Shown here piece after piece: positions 28,745-35,381 of a DNA stretch of 35,381 bases (positions are counted from its first letter, which is position 1; each line of letters opens with the position of its first letter). Below the pieces are notes generated by a model. That model saw only the letters and a list, made by a program, of their open reading frames with translations, was not told where the DNA came from and did no database searches. Position numbers and translations under genes: made by a program. This stretch comes from Pseudomonadales bacterium (GTDB taxonomy: Bacteria; Pseudomonadota; Gammaproteobacteria; Pseudomonadales; JANQJO01), in contig JANQJO010000030.1 of the NCBI GenBank assembly GCA_028281605.1, positions 1-35,381 of the forward strand, read 5' to 3'.

Positions 28745-29464
28745 TCATTGACAATACTGTTGATGAATGGCACATAAAGCCGAATATGCCAAAGGGGTGT
28801 CACCGTGTACGCAAAGGCTATCCGCTGGTAAGTGAAGCCACTGATTATGCTCTGAGAACACACCAGATTTTTCAATAAAGTTTTGCGCTTGCCGCGTAAT
28901 ATCTTCCAAACGCTGATGAACAGCATTCGCTTGTGAGCGCGAAACCAAACCTCCTTCGTCTGTGTAAGCTCGATCGGCAAATGCTTCAAACAAAAGTTCA
29001 ATGCCTTGCTCTTTAGCTAAAACCTGCCAAGGCTTTGGGTTTAACACCGATTGTATCATCAGCATAGCTGTGGGAGAAAACATCTGCATAACATCAAGCA
29101 ATTGCTTAAATAAAGCTGTGTCTTGCAATATATCATGATAAAGTGCACCATGCGGTTTAACATACGCAATTTGAGTTCCGGCTTCGTTGCAGAAGGCTTG
29201 GAGCCTTTGCAGTTGTCCACTCAATGCTTTTGTCAGAGGCTCTCCCCGCATAAACTTGACAACTCGACCAAAATGTGCTCGGTCAGGATAACTGGGATGG
29301 GCGCCAATCAGAACCTGATGCTCTAAGGCTAACTCAATACAACGCTTTATACTGGTATCGTCTCCTGCATGACCACCGCAAGCAATGTTCGCCATATCGA
29401 TAAGAGGCATCACTTGACAATCAACATCGTCTAAACCTTCTCCTAGGTCACAATTTAATTTCAT
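28745..29464 (-). CDS. pxpA: 5-oxoprolinase subunit A (LamB/YcsF family)
   Basis: MKLNCDLGEGL, ANIACGGHAGD, IGAHPSYPDRAHFGR, YVKPHGALYHD, CVHGDTPLA. Confidence 0.95.
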   Translation of the reverse strand: MKLNCDLGEGLDDVDCQVMPLIDMANIACGGHAGDDTSIKRCIELALEHQVLIGAHPSYPDRAHFGRVVKFMRGEPLTKALSGQLQRLQAFCNEAGTQIAYVKPHGALYHDILQDTALFKQLLDVMQMFSPTAMLMIQSVLNPKPWQVLAKEQGIELLFEAFADRAYTDEGGLVSRSQANAVHQRLEDITRQAQNFIEKSGVFSEHNQWLHLPADSLCVHGDTPLAYSALCAIHQQYCQ

Positions 29465-29507
29465 GACAATACGCCACTCATATCCATTTACAAAACTCTA
29501 AAATACG

Positions 29508-30800
29508 CTATATGTACGGTGATTTCGAACTAAAAGGTTTGGTTATTTCCCAAAGATCTGCAGCACAGATATTCTGCAATCGAGCCGGTGCTTCATTAGA
29601 TCTATTATCTTTCATCCAAATTCGTAGCTGCAATACACTGCAACGAATCGACCCTCCTGAAAGAGACATCGTATTATATCCAACCTCATGCATCCTATAA
29701 CCCCAACCTTTGAGTACCTCTTTACTTTTATCATTCAAACTGTTTTCTGGTCCAATTATATCTTTAACATCATTCACTACATTGGTGGCAAATTTAAGTG
29801 CTTCTTCTTTATTGACATACAGAATATTATCCTCACCAACAATCTGTTCAATTTGGATCAAACTATCCTGTGAGATAGCTTCTTTTAGCACCAAGACCTG
29901 GCCATCATCTAATGCAGAAAAACAACAATCCAAATGATAGTGCTCCTCATTTATAAGCTTTACACCCACAACACGGACATCCGGAAAACGTTTGGCAAGC
30001 GCCTCTGAAGGCTGACCTATATTACGAAAACCCTCTCCAACAAAAAGAGTATTTAGTTTTTTATTATATATTAGATCCCCTCCTTCAATATTATACCCTG
30101 CCAAAACATGTATAGTTAAACCCAACAAACGCGCTAATTCTTTAGTTCCATCCTCTTCACCCTTACGACGCTCATTATTTAACTTTGCAAGCAAAAACTT
30201 TTCATCACTTATTTGTTCACCAGTATCTGTCGCAAATACCGCATCGGATTTATCACAAGGTGGCAAAAAAACAAAATTTTTATTGGCTAAAAGCAATGTT
30301 TTGACTAATGCATTATGCTCCCGCAAGGCGCTGTTTCTAGTCTCCAAACAGGGCCCCATAATATATTGCTTTATCCTGTTTTGTTGCTCTTGCGTCAGGC
30401 CTTTTAATTGTTCTACAACTTGATCAGCTAACTTTTGCCAAGTTATATTACTTTCCTTCTTTAAACCTTCTAGAAAATCTTTCAACTCTTTTACGATCAT
30501 TGGTTCATTTTCTTGAAAAATACCTTCTTGTTTAAGATAAACCAAAATATTAGATTGAATTTCAGACACCTGGCCTTTAATAAAGAAACACATATAAACA
30601 TTATCACCCGTTGAAACCTCAAAACCAGTTGGTCTTTGCAGTGCCATAAGACGTCGACACGCTCCTAATGGTTGCCTCATTGAGCTACTGTCAGCCACAT
30701 TCAAACGCTGAAAGCGTTTTACAGACTCTCTCACTTCTTGCTGTGACGGGGTTCTATATAAACTCGATACTGAATCTGCAAACCTACTCACAAGTGTCAT
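29508..30800 (-). CDS. Guanidino-group-modifying enzyme superfamily protein (DDAH/arginine-deiminase-like) with about 180-aa N-terminal extension
   Basis: VFATDTGEQI, EGGDLIYN, EEHYHLDCCFSALDDGQVLV, SGGSIRCSVLQLRIW give the expected acidic residue, His and C-terminal Cys. Confidence 0.75.
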   Translation of the reverse strand: MTLVSRFADSVSSLYRTPSQQEVRESVKRFQRLNVADSSSMRQPLGACRRLMALQRPTGFEVSTGDNVYMCFFIKGQVSEIQSNILVYLKQEGIFQENEPMIVKELKDFLEGLKKESNITWQKLADQVVEQLKGLTQEQQNRIKQYIMGPCLETRNSALREHNALVKTLLLANKNFVFLPPCDKSDAVFATDTGEQISDEKFLLAKLNNERRKGEEDGTKELARLLGLTIHVLAGYNIEGGDLIYNKKLNTLFVGEGFRNIGQPSEALAKRFPDVRVVGVKLINEEHYHLDCCFSALDDGQVLVLKEAISQDSLIQIEQIVGEDNILYVNKEEALKFATNVVNDVKDIIGPENSLNDKSKEVLKGWGYRMHEVGYNTMSLSGGSIRCSVLQLRIWMKDNRSNEAPARLQNICAADLWEITKPFSSKSPYI

Positions 30801-31194
30801 AATGTACCCTTTATTTTATTAGAACGAATGACCATTGTTTATTTATAAATCTTCAAGCGAGGGATCACAGTGATTTTTTTGAGAGGGTATGATCACGGAA
30901 ACTGAAAAACCATCATCCATCCCATGCTGCAAATTGAGTAACCCCTCTCTTTTCTGTGTTGAGTTGTTTAACAGTTGCAGTAGACGGGGCCGGCTTGCTC
31001 ATAGCGATATCCAAAATTGTTATTTGTATAAATTTAACAGTGATGAATGTGTTCGACCTTATAATTTGATGTCATTATATTCTTGTTAGTGGACAAGATA
31101 CAACTGCTACCAGAAGCTTTTCGTCTCCCTAACTCTATTATCGACATAGATTATAAACTGACAGTTGTTCAAACAAGATCTACTCTAAAAGAAA

Positions 31195-31254
31195 CGGCCA
31201 TGAGCGATACCCTTTTCGTCACCCTAGGTGATGAAAATCACATTTTCACGGTAA
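31195..31254 (+). repeat. 60-nt palindromic, ATG-containing repeat, copy B (upstream of CheY-TPR gene)
   Basis: cggccatgagcgatacccttttcgtcaccctaggtgatgaaaatcacattttcacggtaa; core TTTTCGTCACC-CTA-GGTGATGAAAA. Confidence 0.9.
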
Positions 31255-31277
31255 TAGTACGGAAAAAAATCATATGA
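31200..31277 (+). other. Small ORF in repeat copy B (MSDTLFVTLGDENHIFTVIVRKKII)
   Basis: 25 codons, same length as the ORF in copy A; its TGA overlaps another ATG (ATGA at 31274-31277). Confidence 0.45.
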
Positions 31278-31301
31278 GCAGCAATTATGGCATAAAGCAA
31301 T

Positions 31302-32930
31302 ATGAGTATGTTGCGAATAAGTGAGAAAAGAGTGCTGGTGATCGAAGATCATGCTGAAATGAGAGCCTCATTAAAGTCGATGATGGACCGCCTGGGCGTG
31401 CGTAAGGTTGATGTAGCCACACACGGTGACGAAGGCATTGAATATCTGCGACTGCGTGCTTACGACCTGATTTTATGTGATTACGACTTAGGCAAGGGTA
31501 GAGATGGCCAACAAGTATTAGAGGAAACCCGATACGCACACCTCATTAAAGAAGGCGCGGATTACGTGATGGTGACCGCAGCACAAACCGTAGAAATGGT
31601 GATGGGAGCACTGGAATATCACCCAGATGGATATATTACAAAGCCAGTCACTTTCGACGATTTTTGTTCAAGGTTACGACGCATCTTCAAATATAAAAGC
31701 TTTTTCCAGAAGATTAATGATGCCATTGATGCTAAAGAAACAGAATTGGCACTAAGAGAATGTGATCGCTTAGTGATGGAACAACCCAAATTGGCCTTAG
31801 CAACGTATCGCATCAAAGGTAAATTGTTATTTAACGCCGGCAATATCCAAAAAGCTAAAGAGATTTACCAGTTTGTTTTAGATACCCGTGAACTGGCATG
31901 GGCCGTATTGGGCAAGTGTAAATGCTTGTATCAAGAGCAAAAACTCGATGAAGCAATACCCATACTCGAAACATTGGTTAAAAAAAACGATAAATATGTA
32001 GAATGTTATGACTTACTTGCCAAAATATACGACCAACAAGGGGATTTAAAAAAAGCTCAAGAGATACTGGAGTCTGCGGTTGAACAGTCTCCCAAAGCTA
32101 TTTTAAGGCAAACAGAATTGTCACGTATTTCAACTCTAAATCAAGATTGGCAAACCGCAATAAAAGCATCTAGAAAAGCCGTATCGCTTGGAAAAAATTC
32201 ATGCCATAGATGCCCTGATAATTACATTAACCTAGCAAAATCCTTACAAGATCAACTGATCAACGGTGGATATCGAGATAAAACGTACGCCGCAAATGAA
32301 ATCAGCAAGACACTTGAACTTGTTCGGCAAGAATATCCTTTAGATCAACAAATTCATGTAAAAGCAGCGCTTATAGAAGCAACCTCTTTAAAAAATCAAG
32401 ACAAAGAAAATGAAGCGAAAGCGTTAGTACAAATAGCCAGAGGAGTTTTTGATACAATTGCAATACCTCCAAGCAAAGAAGAAACTCAAGAGCTTGTTCA
32501 TGAGTTAATTGCAATTGGAGATACCGAAGAAACAGAAGCTTTTTTAGAATCAGCAAAACAGAAAAATTTACTCAGTGATGAACTACACGAATCTTTGTGT
32601 CAGAAAAATCTAGAAACTAAAGAGAAAAAACAACAAATCAAATTTGAATCATACAACAATAAAGGTGTCCAATACTTTGAGTCAGGCAAACTACAAAAAG
32701 CGATAGAAATGTTCGACAACGCCATGGAAAACGAAAAAGCAAGCAGCAGTGTTGTCCTCAACGCTGTACAAGCTTTAGTCGTATTTATGCAAAAATTTGG
32801 CCCGGATTATGAGAGCTTAGAAAAATGTAAAGCCTATTTAAAAAGAACCTCTGGTATTCAAGAAGACGATGAACGTTATCCAAGATTACAAAAACTGACC
32901 AAAATATATCAACAATTAAAAGAAGGTTAA
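31302..32930 (+). CDS. CheY-like response regulator with C-terminal TPR repeats
   Basis: RVLVIEDHAEMRASLKSMMDRLG...LILCDYDLGKGRDG receiver, followed by multiple TPR units. Confidence 0.92.
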   Translation: MSMLRISEKRVLVIEDHAEMRASLKSMMDRLGVRKVDVATHGDEGIEYLRLRAYDLILCDYDLGKGRDGQQVLEETRYAHLIKEGADYVMVTAAQTVEMVMGALEYHPDGYITKPVTFDDFCSRLRRIFKYKSFFQKINDAIDAKETELALRECDRLVMEQPKLALATYRIKGKLLFNAGNIQKAKEIYQFVLDTRELAWAVLGKCKCLYQEQKLDEAIPILETLVKKNDKYVECYDLLAKIYDQQGDLKKAQEILESAVEQSPKAILRQTELSRISTLNQDWQTAIKASRKAVSLGKNSCHRCPDNYINLAKSLQDQLINGGYRDKTYAANEISKTLELVRQEYPLDQQIHVKAALIEATSLKNQDKENEAKALVQIARGVFDTIAIPPSKEETQELVHELIAIGDTEETEAFLESAKQKNLLSDELHESLCQKNLETKEKKQQIKFESYNNKGVQYFESGKLQKAIEMFDNAMENEKASSSVVLNAVQALVVFMQKFGPDYESLEKCKAYLKRTSGIQEDDERYPRLQKLTKIYQQLKEG

Positions 32931-32931
32931 G

Positions 32932-33600
32932 ATGTCTGACAGTATCTTAGAGCTTTTCTTAGCTTCAACTGTTCACGAGCTGAAAAATCATCTAGGTGGC
33001 ATTACAGATTCGGTTGAATCCTTAGGTGAGTCGGTACAGGGTTGCGACCAAATTGATCTGATAAAATCGCAATTACAAGTTATAGCACTTAAACTCAACC
33101 AAGTTCTACTAAACTATATCAACAACAAGAAAGGGTATCAATTACATTTAGAAGAGGTATTTGTCGAAGATTTCATAGAAGACTTATTACAGCGACATCA
33201 ATTAAGTGCACAAATACATCGCATCAAACTACAATGCAAAACTGAGTCTACAGATTTAGTGCTTTATTGTGATAAAAATTTGATTAGCAATGTTGTTGAC
33301 ACAGCTGTTTTTAACGCTTTAAGTACGGACGCAAGTGAAATTTTTGTTGAAGTAAAAAAACAAAAGCCATATATTGCAGTACACATTGAAGACAATGGCC
33401 CTGGTTTTCCTGAGGATTTAATAGCAAAACCATTAGAAGAAATAAGACCTACTCAACTTAAAGAAAACAAAACAGGTTTAGGGCTTTTTTTTGCGACTCA
33501 AATCGCCCAAGCTCATGAAAACTGCTCTCATGCTGGAAAACTGGAGTTAAGCAATCATCGAACACTGAACGGTGCTTGTGTCAGTCTTTATTTGCCTTAA
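32932..33600 (+). CDS. Small sensor-less histidine kinase (H-box plus HATPase)
   Basis: TVHELKNHLGGITDSVESL H-box, HIEDNGPGFPEDL, KTGLGLFFATQIAQAH; follows the CheY-TPR gene with a 1-bp gap. Confidence 0.88.
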   Translation: MSDSILELFLASTVHELKNHLGGITDSVESLGESVQGCDQIDLIKSQLQVIALKLNQVLLNYINNKKGYQLHLEEVFVEDFIEDLLQRHQLSAQIHRIKLQCKTESTDLVLYCDKNLISNVVDTAVFNALSTDASEIFVEVKKQKPYIAVHIEDNGPGFPEDLIAKPLEEIRPTQLKENKTGLGLFFATQIAQAHENCSHAGKLELSNHRTLNGACVSLYLP

Positions 33601-33985
33601 GCGCATAGGAATTGAAAAAAGTTTTAGGCACATATCACCAACCTAACCGGCCCCAAAAAGCAGAGTGCAGCACGTTGCCTCAGTGGAATTATAAAATAGT
33701 CCCAGAAATATGAAATTGTTCAAGTTATTTTGTCACACCACCTCCTAAGCAGCACGCTTTAAAACCTGGCTACAAGCGCCATCGCAAAATCTACCAGTTA
33801 GTGGTAATATATAATGCTCGCGCCAATTACTATGAAATTCGCTTGTTTCTGAATAGGCACTAAACTATGTGTAAACTGTTAACCAGTGTGGGCTGAGGTT
33901 GATTTGAAAGTATGGGTAATAGAAGTAACATGCTTCTCACCTCAAGTAAATTAAATATTAAAACTAACTAGAAGATTATTTGCAT

Positions 33986-35095
33986 ATGGATTCTCCAACG
34001 AATGTGGCATCAAATGAACATACCGGATGGACTACAGACAGCGATAGTGGTAACGCCGAAGGGGACGCTAATTGGACAATTGATTTAAGTGCAGTACCCT
34101 CCAAATCTGCAAACACTCCACTACAGATCAATATTGAAAGGTTGAATCTTTTACCTCCTAATGATATGCGTTGGACTGACCATGTTCAAGTTACATTAGG
34201 CAGTGAAAGCTTTGATCCTTTACGCTGTACTCTTATGGAAGGCGAAAACATCATCGAAGAAGGCAGTGGTAGTGAAGATGATATCATTCGCATTTTCAAT
34301 AGACTGGGAATAATAGACGTAAAGATAGGTTGCAAATCTTTGTTAACACTGGATGAACTGCAAAGAATAACCGCTTGTCCTATTCACCTGAAAAAGGCCT
34401 TCATCATATTAAAAAACTTTGCTAAGCATATTCTAAGAAAAGATCACAATTTCTCTCCTGACTTAAGTATTTTAGAAAAACTTAAGTTATTTATACATAC
34501 TATTGAAGACCCAGATTATGTGAGATACAGACTCGCTGAAAATGAAAGTGACCACCTTGGTTATATGCTTGTTCGTAATTTCGTTTTCTCTAATAATGAC
34601 CCTTATTTTCATCTAAAACCAATCTTCCCACCAAGGGAACAATATACACAAATTGCAGCTATATTAGATCAAAATAATGGTTATTTCGTGACAGGGTTTT
34701 GCCTATCTAACGTTTTCTATTCAGGAAGTCCATATGATCTATCAGCCAATCTAGGAGAAAAACTGTCGTCTGACTCTAACACTCGCCGTTATCTGGAAGA
34801 AAAAAATCTTTTGGGTGTACACACCACCATTGACACAAAGATACTGGAAATCACTGACTTGTATCCATACCATAATACAAATTTTAAAAAGCAAGTGCTG
34901 TGTATGATTAAGCAACCACACTCTATAATAGAAGTGCATGGGCGATTCACGGTTAGCTACATATCAAGCCCAGACTCACCACTTGCTCTCCAACAAGACA
35001 GCAATACCAAAAAGTATGAAATGGCTGCAGAATTAGAGCTTTGTACAGAACAAAGTAGTCCAGAACTAAAAGCAAAACGTATCTATTTCGTTTAA
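33986..35095 (+). CDS. Hypothetical protein, orphan (370 aa)
   Basis: Long ORF with no recognised motif; Asp/Ser-rich N-terminus. ORF track starts at 33980 (MHMDSP). Confidence 0.7.
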   Translation: MDSPTNVASNEHTGWTTDSDSGNAEGDANWTIDLSAVPSKSANTPLQINIERLNLLPPNDMRWTDHVQVTLGSESFDPLRCTLMEGENIIEEGSGSEDDIIRIFNRLGIIDVKIGCKSLLTLDELQRITACPIHLKKAFIILKNFAKHILRKDHNFSPDLSILEKLKLFIHTIEDPDYVRYRLAENESDHLGYMLVRNFVFSNNDPYFHLKPIFPPREQYTQIAAILDQNNGYFVTGFCLSNVFYSGSPYDLSANLGEKLSSDSNTRRYLEEKNLLGVHTTIDTKILEITDLYPYHNTNFKKQVLCMIKQPHSIIEVHGRFTVSYISSPDSPLALQQDSNTKKYEMAAELELCTEQSSPELKAKRIYFV

Positions 35096-35381
35096 ATTTA
35101 AATCCAGAAAAATCAAACCAATTAACAATTGCCCAACAATGTTCTTTTTATTATGAAACAAAAGGTCTCCTAAGCGGATGCTGATAAATGTTTGATATGA
35201 AGATTCCGCTAACTCCCAGTTGCTGAATAGATTTTTTAGGCAGCGAGCAAAAATACGCATATATTAAAAACACTTGCTGAAAATACAGCTATTCAGAGTC
35301 CATGCTAATCTATTGAGCAAGTAATATCTATATATTCTCCAGGCAAAGTAGTGCACTCTTCCCACTTGTAAAAAAGCGAGG

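Noticed and set aside
33724-33852. Short open frame NCSSYFVTPPPKQHALKPGYKRHRKIYQLVVIYNARANYYEIRLFLNRH
   Set aside because: No start codon and no recognisable domain; could be a gene remnant but unsupported by sequence alone.
1-35381. CRISPR array, rRNA genes, complete IS or prophage
   Set aside because: No regularly spaced direct repeats, no rRNA motifs, and no intact transposase, integrase or phage structural ORF was seen; the 60-nt repeats are dispersed, not a spacer array.

Overview
This is a 35.4 kb chromosomal segment from a gammaproteobacterium that is not enteric; gene order resembles Pseudomonadales/Oceanospirillales (inference). The core backbone is truA-fimV-asd (-), recN (-), grpE-dnaK-dnaJ-dapB (+), a YdcF-like gene, a PilZ gene, a pseudopilin-like gene, amgK-murU-djlA, a glycosyltransferase, an acyltransferase, a lipoprotein and tRNA-Leu(CAA). 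After the tRNA comes an accessory region. It holds a palindromic repeat, a perfect 21-bp inverted-repeat element, a compact alanyl-tRNA-synthetase-like gene lacking C-Ala, a truncated aaRS-like ORF and a GNAT-toxin remnant. Then follow pxpA, a frameshifted pxpB and pxpC, a DDAH/arginine-deiminase-like protein, a CheY-TPR regulator with a small histidine kinase, and an orphan ORF. The strongest unexplained signal is a dispersed repeat of exactly 60 nt (20 codons). It has a 25-bp palindromic core (TTTTCGTCACC-nnn-GGTGATGAAAA) and carries an in-frame ATG (MSDxxFVTxGDENxIFTV). Clear copies lie directly upstream of dnaK and of the CheY-TPR gene, and antisense beside tRNA-Leu; a diverged copy lies upstream of amgK. 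The ORF inside the dnaK copy ends with TAATG overlapping the dnaK start codon. A large coiled-coil protein with KGTQT/GETQT motifs may be a host-directed effector (inference). All homology calls come from reading motifs by eye; no database search was run.
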